Assembly (NCBI GenBank): GCA_003212415.1
Contig: QCPT01000002.1
Span: 37,055-101,054, forward strand
DNA: 64,000 bases
From: Pelagibacteraceae bacterium AG-439-F23
Lineage (GTDB): Bacteria; Pseudomonadota; Alphaproteobacteria; Pelagibacterales; Pelagibacteraceae
Direction of reading: 5' to 3'
Both the position numbers and the translations under genes were made by a program. Within the stretch, counting starts at the first letter, position 1. Every line of letters begins with the position of its first letter. The notes beneath the pieces are model-generated. The model did no database searches. It worked only from the letters and a program-made list of their open reading frames with translations, and had not been told where the DNA came from. This document shows positions 43,163 through 53,204 of this stretch, one piece after another.

Positions 43163-43460
43163 ACTTATCTTCTACATCTTTAAATTTTTCATGATCCTTA
43201 GGAGGATCTTTTTTTTCACTTATGTTTGGCCAGATTTCAGAGTATTTTGTATTTATCTCCAGCCATTTGTCACTACTTTTTTCAGTATCTGAAATTATAG
43301 CATCAACAGGACATTCTGGTTCGCAAACGCCACAATCTATACACTCATCAGGTTTAATTACAAGCATATTTTTTCCTTCATAAAAACAATCGACAGGACA
43401 AACTTCTACACAATCTGTCAACTTGCATTTTATACACTTGTCATTAACTAGGTATGTCAT
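43131..43460 (-). CDS. fdxA: Ferredoxin, 7Fe/8Fe type (FdxA)
   Basis: [21 protein letters not shown] and [16 protein letters not shown]. Confidence 0.95.
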   Translation of the reverse strand: MTYLVNDKCIKCKLTDCVEVCPVDCFYEGKNMLVIKPDECIDCGVCEPECPVDAIISDTEKSSDKWLEINTKYSEIWPNISEKKDPPKDHEKFKDVEDKYEKYFKENLE

Positions 43461-43878
43461 TATTTTTTTTTATAACTTTTTCCTTTATATCCCCAACAGT
43501 TTTATTATCTAAATATAATAAGCCTGACAATCTTCTCATTAGATTTGATTCATACATATCAGCATTTTCATCTGAATAAATTATGTTCCAAAGCGCCTCT
43601 ATGATGAATTTTTTTTTGTCCTCATTAATATTTTTAATTTCTCTAGTAAAATCTAAAATTTGATTTGAATCTCTTTCTCTTTTTTCAGATTCTTCAATAA
43701 TTTTGTCAATTTCATCAATTTTTGCACCCATTTCAATTAAAGCGTTTTTAATTATTTTTCTTTCTTTATCTGTGAAGTTTTCATCTATTTTTGCAGAATG
43801 CATTAAAAGAGAAGCAACTGCAATTAAGGATAAATTATTTTTTCTTTCTTTCTTATCTTTTTTAAACAAACTAAACAT
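43444..43878 (-). CDS. TerB-like tellurite-resistance family protein
   Basis: [35 protein letters not shown]..., [28 protein letters not shown]. Confidence 0.85.
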   Translation of the reverse strand: MFSLFKKDKKERKNNLSLIAVASLLMHSAKIDENFTDKERKIIKNALIEMGAKIDEIDKIIEESEKRERDSNQILDFTREIKNINEDKKKFIIEALWNIIYSDENADMYESNLMRRLSGLLYLDNKTVGDIKEKVIKKNNDIPS

Positions 43879-46364
43879 TATTTTAAATTTAATTCACTTA
43901 ATATTCCAAATGGATTATCTGCTTTATCAATTTGTTTTGTTCTTTTTATAAATTTTTTTTTATTTGAAATGTATTTAAAGTAAACATCTTTGTCTTTGTT
44001 GAATGTTTTATATCCCATATTTTGTAAAAGTTTTGTAAAATTTTCTTTATTTGATCCAAGCAAGTTTAACATTTCAGGTTTTAATTTTATTTCATTATTT
44101 TTATTATCTTTATTTGAGTTTAATATTAAAATAAAAAGTCTTTCTAATATATCTATTCTAACATAAAATCTATCAAATTTTTCAAATCCACAAAGCAACA
44201 TAAAATCTTTATTAATTTTATTTTTGTCTTCTAAAAAGTTAAGACCAAAGGTTGGTGGCAAAAGATTTAAATTTTTCTCGTTAAAATTTTTCCACAAAAG
44301 TATTCTCAATGAAACAGAGCTTGGTTTAAATAATTTAAATAAAAAAATATGATACCTTCCAAATTTAACACCAATTTTTCTTAACTTTTTTCTTTCTTCT
44401 TGGTTTAGTTTATCAAGATATATTGATACATCTTCTCTTTTAACTACACCATTGTTTTCATATAAATGATAAGAAAGTGCTCTAAGTTCTGAATTGGTTT
44501 CATTAATATTTTTTAAATCTATAAGACTTTTAAGTTCTATTTTTATTTTACTGTTTATCCATTTTTGTAAAAATGTATTTAATTTTGACTTTTCATCGTT
44601 TTCAATCATTTCATCAATAATTAGATGTATTTGGGGATTTAAATAGTCTGAACCAGAAATCAATTTTGCTATTGGATAATTTTTCCAGTAAATCTTAAAA
44701 TCATCTTTTAATTCAATTAATCCATTATCCATAATTTGAGAAATTCTTTTTATTATTTCTGGACTGACATTTTGTCTTGCTGCTTTTTTTAATGATTTGA
44801 TATCAGCATCTAAAGCATCTACTTTAAAATCTAATTCTAACTTTAAACCTTTTAGATGGCCTATATATTGTTGGTTAATCATAACTTTTTCTTCATCTAT
44901 TATTTGTGTATCAAACAATATATCTTGTTTTAATCCTTTTGCTAAAACACTTGCTCTTTTATCTATAAATGTTTTTGTTAATTCTTCATGCAGTCTGTCT
45001 GATAGTCTATCTTCTAAATGTTTGGTTCTTTCAATCCAATAATCTTGGTTTTCAACCCAATTAGATTTATTTGAGACATAAGCCCAGGTTCTTACATTTG
45101 CAATTCTATTTGACAAAGAGTCCACGTTCCCATCTAATTTATCTAACACTGATAACTGTTCTTTCATATATTGATTAGGAATTTTTTTAGATTTTCCTGT
45201 TAAAAATTTAAAAACTTTGCTTACCACTTCTATATGATGACCATAAGTTTTTTTAACAAAATCAGGAATTTGACAACATTCCCAAACTATTTTTAAAATT
45301 TCAGAATTATCTTCAATATTTATATTTAGTGTATTTTTTAAAAAATGTTTTAAAATTTTCTCATCTTCACATTCATTTATCCTTTTTAACCAAGTTTTGT
45401 TAGGTTTTTCATCTAGAGATTTAATTAAACTTATTTTATTATTAAAATTAAGTTTAGAGTTTCTCCAAAAAATATTTTCAATTTCAGTAAATTTGTTTTT
45501 TTCAATCACTTCTGCTTCATCAGAGCTAATTTTATCACAATCACCTGTTACTCCAAAATATCCATTATTAATATATCTCCCAGCCCTGCCTGCTATTTGT
45601 CCAATTTCATATAAATTTAATCTTCTAAGTTTTCTTCCATCAAATTTTTTTAAGCTTGAAAAATAAACATGATCTAAATCCATATTTATTCCCATCCCTA
45701 TTGCGTCAGTAGCAACAAGGTAATCAACATCACCAGATTGATATAAGTTTACCTGCGCATTTCTTGTTTTAGGACTTAAAGATCCCATTACAATAGCCGC
45801 ACCACCTTTTTGACGTCTAATTAGTTCTGCAATTGCATAAACTTCTTCAGTGGAAAAAGCTATAATTGCACTTTTTCTTTCAATTCTAGAAATTTTTTTG
45901 TACCCACTGAAAGATAATTTTGAAAATCTTTCTTTATTTATAAATTCAATATCATCATCTAATTTTTCAATTATATTTTTGATTGTATTTGAACCCATCA
46001 ACATTGTTATTTTTTCACCTCTAAGATTTAAAAGTCTATCTGTAAAAATATGCCCTCTTTCATGGTCATTACACATTTGTATTTCGTCAATCCCAACAAA
46101 CTCTAAATCTTTATCTATTGGCATAGATTCAACTGTGCATAAAAAATATTTAGCATTTATGGGAATAATTTTTTCCTCTCCTGTAATTAGTGCAACTTTT
46201 GAAGGATCAATTTTTTTTATTACTTTATCGTAAACTTCTCTTGCGAGTAATCTTAGGGGAAAACCTATCATTCCGGAGTTAAATGAAAGCATAGTTTCTA
46301 TTGCTAAAAAGGTTTTTCCAGTATTAGTTGGACCTAGCACTGCAGATATTTTATTTTTTTTCAT
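43878..46364 (-). CDS. SUV3-like DEAD/DExH RNA helicase (mitochondrial-degradosome-type)
   Basis: AVLGPTNTGKTFLAIE, FPLRLLAREVYDKVI, VGIDEIQMCNDHERGHIFTDRLL, LVATDAIGMGINMDL, GQIAGRAGRY. Confidence 0.93.
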   Translation of the reverse strand: MKKNKISAVLGPTNTGKTFLAIETMLSFNSGMIGFPLRLLAREVYDKVIKKIDPSKVALITGEEKIIPINAKYFLCTVESMPIDKDLEFVGIDEIQMCNDHERGHIFTDRLLNLRGEKITMLMGSNTIKNIIEKLDDDIEFINKERFSKLSFSGYKKISRIERKSAIIAFSTEEVYAIAELIRRQKGGAAIVMGSLSPKTRNAQVNLYQSGDVDYLVATDAIGMGINMDLDHVYFSSLKKFDGRKLRRLNLYEIGQIAGRAGRYINNGYFGVTGDCDKISSDEAEVIEKNKFTEIENIFWRNSKLNFNNKISLIKSLDEKPNKTWLKRINECEDEKILKHFLKNTLNINIEDNSEILKIVWECCQIPDFVKKTYGHHIEVVSKVFKFLTGKSKKIPNQYMKEQLSVLDKLDGNVDSLSNRIANVRTWAYVSNKSNWVENQDYWIERTKHLEDRLSDRLHEELTKTFIDKRASVLAKGLKQDILFDTQIIDEEKVMINQQYIGHLKGLKLELDFKVDALDADIKSLKKAARQNVSPEIIKRISQIMDNGLIELKDDFKIYWKNYPIAKLISGSDYLNPQIHLIIDEMIENDEKSKLNTFLQKWINSKIKIELKSLIDLKNINETNSELRALSYHLYENNGVVKREDVSIYLDKLNQEERKKLRKIGVKFGRYHIFLFKLFKPSSVSLRILLWKNFNEKNLNLLPPTFGLNFLEDKNKINKDFMLLCGFEKFDRFYVRIDILERLFILILNSNKDNKNNEIKLKPEMLNLLGSNKENFTKLLQNMGYKTFNKDKDVYFKYISNKKKFIKRTKQIDKADNPFGILSELNLK

Positions 46365-46526
46365 TTCAACCTTTAGTATGATATTTTTTTTACCTACTAT
46401 ATTTTGTTATCCAAAAAGAACAAAAATAGACTAAAACAGGTCCGAATCATTGAGGAAAAAGTTCTCATTTTAATTTTTTGTATATTAAAGGTTACCATAA
46501 ATTTAATAAATTCAATATAATTTTTT

Positions 46527-48482
46527 ATGAACAAAAAATTATGGGAGGCGTCTTTATCCATAAAGAAAAAATCGAATTTATATAAATTTGAAAAATTTAT
46601 TTCAAAAAAATTTAATTTTAAGTCAAATAAGAATTATAAAAAATTATTTAATTGGAGCGTAAAAAACTTAGATTCATTTTGGAGTTCGGTTTGGGACTAT
46701 ACAAATGTTAAAGGTAGAAAAGTTGAGAAATTTAAACATTCAAAAGAATTTATAAAAAATAAATTTTTCGTAAATTCAAAGTTAAATTTTGCAGAAAATC
46801 TTCTTTCAAAAAAAGATAACACTAAAGCTGTTACTTTCATTAGTGAGAATGGTTATAGAGAAGTAAGATCATGGAAAAAATTAAATCATAATACTTCAAA
46901 GCTAATCAATTTTTTTAATAAAAACAAAATTTCCAAAAAAGATAGAATAGCAGCTTATATGACAAATCAAATAGAAACAGTTGAATGTTTTTTGGCCGCT
47001 TCAACAATTGGCGCTATATGGTCTTCATGTTCCCCTGATTTTGGAACCCAGGGTTTAATAGAAAGATTTTCTCAAATAAAACCAAAAATATTAATTATAA
47101 CAGATAGATATTATTATAATGGCAAAGAAATAAATATTTTAGCAAGACTTCCTTTAATTTTAAATAAAATAAAATCAATAAAAACTGTCCTGATAGTAAA
47201 TTATCCTGGAAAAAAATATTTAAAGCAAAAAAGAATAAAAGGAACAAAAATCCATAATTTAAATAAAATCTATGAAATTAAATATAATGAAATTAAATTT
47301 AAAAAATTTGATTTTGATCATGAATTAGCAATTTTGTATTCAAGTGGAACTACAGGTAAACCAAAATGCATATGTCATAGATCGGGGGGTGTTTTACTGC
47401 AACATTTAAAAGAACATCAATTACATTGTGAAGTAAAACCTGGAGATAATGTATTTTATTTTACTACTTGTGGATGGATGATGTGGAATTGGCTTTTAAC
47501 GTTTCTTGCATCAAGTGCATCTATTGTTTTGTTTGATGGTTTTCCAATGTATAAAAAAGATGATCTATTGTTTAAAATTGCAGATAAAGAAAAAATTACT
47601 CTTTTTGGTGTAAGTGCAAAATACATTGACCAATTGAGAAAATTAAATATAAAAATAAATTTAAAATATAAATTAAAAAAATTAAAAACGATTTGTTCGA
47701 CAGGCTCACCTCTTTCAGGTGACAGTTTTCAATATGTTTATGATAATATTAAAAAAAATGTTCATCTAGCTTCTATAGCAGGAGGAACAGATCTAGTTTC
47801 TTGTTTTGTTTTAGGAAATATTTATTCTCCAGTTTACAAAGGTCAAATTCAAAATAATGGTTTAGGAATGAATACTGATGTTTTTTCAGATAGAGGAAAA
47901 TCATTAATAAATAAAAAAGGAGAACTAGTTTGTAAAACACCTTTTCCATCAATGCCAAAATTGTTTTGGAATGATAAAAATAACAAAAAATACAAAAATG
48001 CTTATTTTAAAAAATTTAAAAATATTTGGCATCATGGAGATTATGCAGAAAGAAAAAAAAATGGTGGATATATTATTTATGGAAGATCAGATGCTACCTT
48101 AAACCCAGGAGGAGTTAGACTTGGAACAGCAGAAATTTATTCAGTCGTGGAAAAATTTAAAAATGTAAAAGAATCTATTGTTATAGGTCAATCGTGGGAC
48201 AATGATGTAAGGATAGTATTATTTTTAGTTCTTAACAAACCTAATACACTGGATGATTATTTTATTAATAAGTTAAAAAAAACTATAAGATCAGAAGCAT
48301 CACCAAGACACGTGCCTGCAAAAATAATACAAGTCAGCGATATTCCCAGAACCAAGAATGGTAAAATCGTAGAATTGGCTGTTAAAAATGTAATTGAAGG
48401 AAATAAGATTAAAAATATTGAAGCACTAGCAAATCCAAATGTATTAAAACAATTTAAGAATTTAAAACAATTAGAAACATAA
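46527..48482 (+). CDS. aacS: Acetoacetyl-CoA synthetase
   Basis: FAENLLSKKD..., ILYSSGTTGKPKCICHRSGGVLLQHLKEHQLHCEVKPGDNVFYFTTCGWMMWNW. Confidence 0.94.
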   Translation: MNKKLWEASLSIKKKSNLYKFEKFISKKFNFKSNKNYKKLFNWSVKNLDSFWSSVWDYTNVKGRKVEKFKHSKEFIKNKFFVNSKLNFAENLLSKKDNTKAVTFISENGYREVRSWKKLNHNTSKLINFFNKNKISKKDRIAAYMTNQIETVECFLAASTIGAIWSSCSPDFGTQGLIERFSQIKPKILIITDRYYYNGKEINILARLPLILNKIKSIKTVLIVNYPGKKYLKQKRIKGTKIHNLNKIYEIKYNEIKFKKFDFDHELAILYSSGTTGKPKCICHRSGGVLLQHLKEHQLHCEVKPGDNVFYFTTCGWMMWNWLLTFLASSASIVLFDGFPMYKKDDLLFKIADKEKITLFGVSAKYIDQLRKLNIKINLKYKLKKLKTICSTGSPLSGDSFQYVYDNIKKNVHLASIAGGTDLVSCFVLGNIYSPVYKGQIQNNGLGMNTDVFSDRGKSLINKKGELVCKTPFPSMPKLFWNDKNNKKYKNAYFKKFKNIWHHGDYAERKKNGGYIIYGRSDATLNPGGVRLGTAEIYSVVEKFKNVKESIVIGQSWDNDVRIVLFLVLNKPNTLDDYFINKLKKTIRSEASPRHVPAKIIQVSDIPRTKNGKIVELAVKNVIEGNKIKNIEALANPNVLKQFKNLKQLET

Positions 48483-49708
48483 TGATTAAAAATAAAATTA
48501 AGAGCCTAAATTTATCTGCAACATTAAGGATAAATGAAATCTCAAAAAAATTAGAAAAAGAAGGAAAAGAAATTATTAAATTTGGTTTTGGAGAGTCACC
48601 TTTTCCAGTTCCAAATAAAATTGTTGAGGAACTTAAAAAAAATGCACATCAAAAAAGTTATTTACCTATCCAAGGTTTAGAGGATCTCAGAGTTTCTATT
48701 TCAAAATATGAATCAAAAAAGAAAAATAAAAATTTTTCATCAGAACAAGTAATTGTTGGACCTGGATCAAAAGAACTTATGTTTTTACTTCATATTTCTT
48801 TTTATGGAGATGTAATACTTCCTACTCCGAGCTGGGTTTCTTATAAACCTCAGTCAATCATAGCAGACAATAAATTGCATTGGATCGAAACTTTTGCTGA
48901 AAATAATTGGTACCCATCAGCAGAAAGTATTGAAAAATTAGTACTTAAAAATAAAGAAAAAAATTATTTATTAATTTTAAATTCCCCAAATAATCCGTCA
49001 GGGCAAGTATGTAAAAATCTAAAACAAATAAGTGAAATTGTAAAAAAATATAAAATAATTGTTTTATCTGATGAAATTTATTCCGAACTAACTTTTGATG
49101 AAAGTTATGAATCCATATCAAATTTTTGTCCAGAAAAAGTTATTGTTAGTAATGGACTTAGTAAATGGTGTGGTGCAGGAGGATGGAGACTTGGTTATTT
49201 TGTAATTCCAAATGAATTAAATAACCTAAAAAATTCAATGAAAGTTTTGGCTAGCGAAACATTTTCGTCAGTTAGCGCACCAATTCAATTTGCTGCATTA
49301 TCAGCGTTTAATGAAGATCATAAAGATTACATCTTAAAATCAAAAAAAATTTTAAAAGCAGTAGGAGAATATGTTTTTAATAATTTAAAATCAAACAATG
49401 TTATTATGAACAAACCAATGGGTGGATTTTATTTAATGCCAGAATTTTTAAACAAAAATTTTAAAACTTCCACGGAAATGTGTGCTGACCTTTTAAACAA
49501 AAAGGGTGTAGCAATTTTACCTGGATCTGACTTTGGATTTTCAGGCGAAAAAATGATAAGCCGCTTAAGCTATACAGATTTTGATGGAAAAAATTTCATC
49601 TCAAACATAAATTTAGATACGAAATTAGATGAAGATTTAATTAAAAAATTTGCCCCAAAAATTACAGAAGGAACAAAAAAAATTAAAGATTGGGTTGAAA
49701 AAGCCTAA
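48482..49708 (+). CDS. Pyridoxal-phosphate aminotransferase, class I/II (aspartate aminotransferase-like)
   Basis: FGFGESPFPVP, LNSPNNPSGQVC, SNGLSKWCGAGGWRLGYF. Confidence 0.92.
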   Translation: MIKNKIKSLNLSATLRINEISKKLEKEGKEIIKFGFGESPFPVPNKIVEELKKNAHQKSYLPIQGLEDLRVSISKYESKKKNKNFSSEQVIVGPGSKELMFLLHISFYGDVILPTPSWVSYKPQSIIADNKLHWIETFAENNWYPSAESIEKLVLKNKEKNYLLILNSPNNPSGQVCKNLKQISEIVKKYKIIVLSDEIYSELTFDESYESISNFCPEKVIVSNGLSKWCGAGGWRLGYFVIPNELNNLKNSMKVLASETFSSVSAPIQFAALSAFNEDHKDYILKSKKILKAVGEYVFNNLKSNNVIMNKPMGGFYLMPEFLNKNFKTSTEMCADLLNKKGVAILPGSDFGFSGEKMISRLSYTDFDGKNFISNINLDTKLDEDLIKKFAPKITEGTKKIKDWVEKA

Positions 49709-49714
49709 TATAAC

Positions 49715-49731
49715 ATTAGAATTATTCTAAT
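49715..49731. promoter_or_regulatory. ICE/Irr-box-like palindrome upstream of the TAXI-TRAP operon
   Basis: ATTAGAAT-T-ATTCTAAT, perfect 17-nt palindrome, same TTAGAA-N3-TTCTAA core as the katG site. Confidence 0.7.
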
Positions 49732-49798
49732 AAACTTCTGGACAATTTAATTAAATTTTGTTTCAATTATTTATTATAATTAACTAAAGAGAGGGAAA

Positions 49799-50803
49799 AT
49801 GAGAAAAATATTATCTACCCTATTAAGTGCTCTGGTACTTTTTGCAGCATTATTTTCATTTAATACTGTTGCTAAATCTGCAGAGTTTTTTACGATAGGA
49901 ACAGGAGGTCCAACTGGAGTATATTTCCAAACTGGTAACGCTATTTGCAAAATGTTGCATAAATCAGCTATAGCTAAAGAGCATGGAAGAAAAAAAGGTA
50001 TAGATAAAGCTTATAGATGTACGGCTCCATCAACTGGAGGTTCTAACTATAATATTGGCCAAATAAAAGAAGGCGAATTTCAATTTGGTGTTGCTCAATC
50101 TGACTGGCAATATCATGCGGTAAATGGTTCTAGCAAATGGGAAGGAAAACAGTTTAAAGGTTTAAGAGCAGTATTTTCTGTTCATAATGAACCTTTCCAA
50201 ATTTGGGCTAGTGCAAAATCTGGTATTTCAGATTTTAGTGGTCTAAAAGGAAAAGTAGTTAACATAGGTAACCCTGGGTCTGGTCAAAGAGGAACTATGG
50301 AAGAGCTTATGAAAGCAATGGGAGTTGATAACAGTTTCTTTAAATCTGTAACTGAATTAACTTCATCAGAACAAGTAAAAGCTTTATGTGATGGTAAAAT
50401 TGATGCTTATGGATATTCTGTTGGATTTCCAAATGGAGCAATGGAGCAAGCAGCTACTTGTGCTGCAAAAGCAAAACCAATTAATTTAACAGGTGGACCT
50501 GTTCAAGGATTAATTGATGGCGCTGATTACTATGCTAAAGCAGTAATTCCAGCAGGCACTTATACTGGGCAAAATTCAGATGCTACTACTTTTGGTGTAA
50601 AAGCAACTGTTGTAACGAGTAATGCCGTTGAAGCAGATCTTGTTTATTTGGTTGTAAAAGCTGTTTTTGAGAACTTTGATGACTTCAGAAAACAACATCC
50701 TGCTTTTGCTCCTCTAAAAAAAGAAGATATGATTGCTGATGGTTTATCGGCTCCTTTGCATGAAGGTGCTAAAAGATATTATAAAGAAGTTGGATTAATG
50801 TAA
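49799..50803 (+). CDS. TRAP transporter TAXI-family solute-binding protein
   Basis: Signal peptide, FFTIGTGGPTGVYFQTGNAICKML..., TGGSNYNIGQIKEGEFQFGVAQSDWQ. Confidence 0.95.
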   Translation: MRKILSTLLSALVLFAALFSFNTVAKSAEFFTIGTGGPTGVYFQTGNAICKMLHKSAIAKEHGRKKGIDKAYRCTAPSTGGSNYNIGQIKEGEFQFGVAQSDWQYHAVNGSSKWEGKQFKGLRAVFSVHNEPFQIWASAKSGISDFSGLKGKVVNIGNPGSGQRGTMEELMKAMGVDNSFFKSVTELTSSEQVKALCDGKIDAYGYSVGFPNGAMEQAATCAAKAKPINLTGGPVQGLIDGADYYAKAVIPAGTYTGQNSDATTFGVKATVVTSNAVEADLVYLVVKAVFENFDDFRKQHPAFAPLKKEDMIADGLSAPLHEGAKRYYKEVGLM

Positions 50804-50829
50804 TCTATTTAATATAAACAAATTTAAAA

Positions 50830-50861
50830 AGGCCCAATATATTTGTTGGGCCTTTTTTTTT
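50830..50861 (+). terminator. Intrinsic terminator between TAXI binding protein and permease
   Basis: AGGCCCAA...TTGGGCCT followed by TTTTTTTT. Confidence 0.92.
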
Positions 50862-50882
50862 GTAGTAATATATCTTTTTTAA

Positions 50883-53204
50883 ATGATTGAAAACAATAGT
50901 GAAAAAATTAAAAGTAAAATCCAGGAAGATTTATCGCCTACTAAAAATTTAACTGGGATACATTTAAAAATTGTTGCAGCTATTGCAATTATTTGGTCTC
51001 TATTTCAACTTTGGTATGCATCTCCTTTTCCGTTTTGGTTTAATATTGGAATGTTCAAAGGTTTGCCAGCAAGAGCCATTCATTTGGGATTTGCTTTGTT
51101 GCTTGCATTTTTAATATTTCCTTATTCAAGAGGAAAAAAAATATCATCAATAGATATATTAATTAGTGCAATAGGAACTTTTTGTTGTCTATACATTTAT
51201 TTTTTTTATGATCAATTGGTTGAAAGAGGAGGCATTCTTTTAAAAATTACGTTAACCGAAAATTTCATAATTCCGGTAGAATTAATAATTGGAATATGTG
51301 GAATTTTAATATTACTTGAAGCGACAAGAAGAGTAATAGGAGTTCCATTAGTAGTAATAGCAATTTGTTTTTTATTATTTTCATATTTTGGAAAATATGC
51401 TCCTGATATGATTTCACATGGAGGTTTATCATTAAAAAGATTAGTGGGATTTCAATGGTTTGATCAAGAAGCTATATTTGGAATTCCAATTGGTGTTTCT
51501 GTTGATTTTATTTTTTTATTTGTCTTATTTGGGGCTCTTTTAGAAACAGCTGGTGGAGGAAAATATTTTTTAGATTTAGCTTTTGCTATGGTTGGAAAAA
51601 TGAGAGGAGGGCCAGCAAAAGCAGCAATCTTAGGCTCTGGTATGACTGGATTAATCTCGGGATCATCGATTGCAAATACCGTAACAACTGGAACTTTTAC
51701 AATTCCAATAATGAAAAAAACTGGTTTTTCAAAAGAAAAAGCGGGAGCCATAGAAGTTTCATCATCAGTTAACGGCCAAATTATGCCTCCAGTTATGGGC
51801 GCCGCAGCATTTGTAATGGCAAGTTTTATCGGAGTAACATACTTTGAAGTTGTTAAGCATGCATTTTTGCCAGCAATTATTTCTTATATTGCATTGTTTT
51901 ATATTTCTCATTTAGAAGCACTAAAACTAAATCTTAAAGGAATGGATGATGAAGACGTTCCCAATTTAAAAAAAATTTTTTTTTCGGGACTTCATTTTTT
52001 AATACCAATTTTTGTTTTAATTTACTTGTTAGTTTATATGAGATTTACAGCTTCATATTCAATTTTTTATGCAACTTTATCTCTAATTTTTGTAAATTTG
52101 ATAAACAAAATTATAAAAGAAAAAGATTTTAAATATTCTTTAATAAACTGGTTTAATCAAACAATTGTTGGATTTGAAAAAGGTGCTATTAATATGGTTG
52201 GCGTAGGTATTGCTATTGCTACAGCAGGAGTAATAGTTGGTGCAGTTGGATCAACTGGTTTAAGTACCAACTTAATCATTGTTATAGAGTCAATTGCTAA
52301 AGACAATGTGATAATTCTTTTATTTTTAACTATAATTTTGTGTTTATTGTTAGGAATGGGTCTACCGACTACTGCGAATTATGTTGTTGTTGCATCATTA
52401 ATGGCAACTGTTTTAGTTGATGTAGGTAATGCTTCTGGTTTTATTTTTCCACTTATAGCAGTTCATTTGTTTGTTTTTTATTTTGGACTAATGGCCGACG
52501 TAACACCTCCAGTGGGGCTTGCATCATATGCGGCAGCAGCAATATCAGGAGGGGATCCACTTAGAACTGGTGCCCAAGCATTTTGGTATAGCCTTAGAAC
52601 TGGAATTCTTCCAATTGTATTTTTGTTTAATCATGAATTACTATTAATAGGTATTGAAAATATATGGCATGCACTTTTAGTAATTGCAACTTCCTTAATT
52701 GGTATTTTAATATTTACAGCCGCAACACAAGGATGGTTTATTAATAAACTAAGATGGTATGAAATAATTATTTTTCTTGTAATTTCAATTTCATTTCTTT
52801 CTCCAGAATTTGTTTTAAATAAATTTTATCCTAAATATAATTATCTAGAATTAGATAAAATTCAAAATATAAAATTAGATCCAAAAAAAGAAGTAAGAAT
52901 AAAAGTTACAAGAGTAAGTGAATATGGAGAAAGGTACAAATTGTTTTTGATAGAAAAAAATACTTTTGATAATCAATATAATTTAGAAGAATACGGAATT
53001 AATTTGATAAATGATGAAGATAAAATTTTAGTTGATACTATAAAATGGAATGGAAATGCAAAAAAAGCTGGAATTGAAATGGGAGATTATATTACTGAAT
53101 TTAAAATCGAAAACTCAAATAGACCAAACAAAAAATTAGTATATCCAATTGCGCTATTATTATTATTAGTTTTTGGGTATCTAAATAAAAGAAGAACTAT
53201 CTAA
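50883..53204 (+). CDS. TRAP transporter 4TM/12TM fusion permease (TAXI type) with C-terminal extension
   Basis: GSGMTGLISGSSIANTVTTGTFTIPIMKKTGFS, LGMGLPTTANYVV, ADVTPPVGLASYAAAAISGGDPLRTG; about 110-aa soluble tail with PDZ-like AKKAGIEMGDYI. Confidence 0.95.
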   Translation: MIENNSEKIKSKIQEDLSPTKNLTGIHLKIVAAIAIIWSLFQLWYASPFPFWFNIGMFKGLPARAIHLGFALLLAFLIFPYSRGKKISSIDILISAIGTFCCLYIYFFYDQLVERGGILLKITLTENFIIPVELIIGICGILILLEATRRVIGVPLVVIAICFLLFSYFGKYAPDMISHGGLSLKRLVGFQWFDQEAIFGIPIGVSVDFIFLFVLFGALLETAGGGKYFLDLAFAMVGKMRGGPAKAAILGSGMTGLISGSSIANTVTTGTFTIPIMKKTGFSKEKAGAIEVSSSVNGQIMPPVMGAAAFVMASFIGVTYFEVVKHAFLPAIISYIALFYISHLEALKLNLKGMDDEDVPNLKKIFFSGLHFLIPIFVLIYLLVYMRFTASYSIFYATLSLIFVNLINKIIKEKDFKYSLINWFNQTIVGFEKGAINMVGVGIAIATAGVIVGAVGSTGLSTNLIIVIESIAKDNVIILLFLTIILCLLLGMGLPTTANYVVVASLMATVLVDVGNASGFIFPLIAVHLFVFYFGLMADVTPPVGLASYAAAAISGGDPLRTGAQAFWYSLRTGILPIVFLFNHELLLIGIENIWHALLVIATSLIGILIFTAATQGWFINKLRWYEIIIFLVISISFLSPEFVLNKFYPKYNYLELDKIQNIKLDPKKEVRIKVTRVSEYGERYKLFLIEKNTFDNQYNLEEYGINLINDEDKILVDTIKWNGNAKKAGIEMGDYITEFKIENSNRPNKKLVYPIALLLLLVFGYLNKRRTI

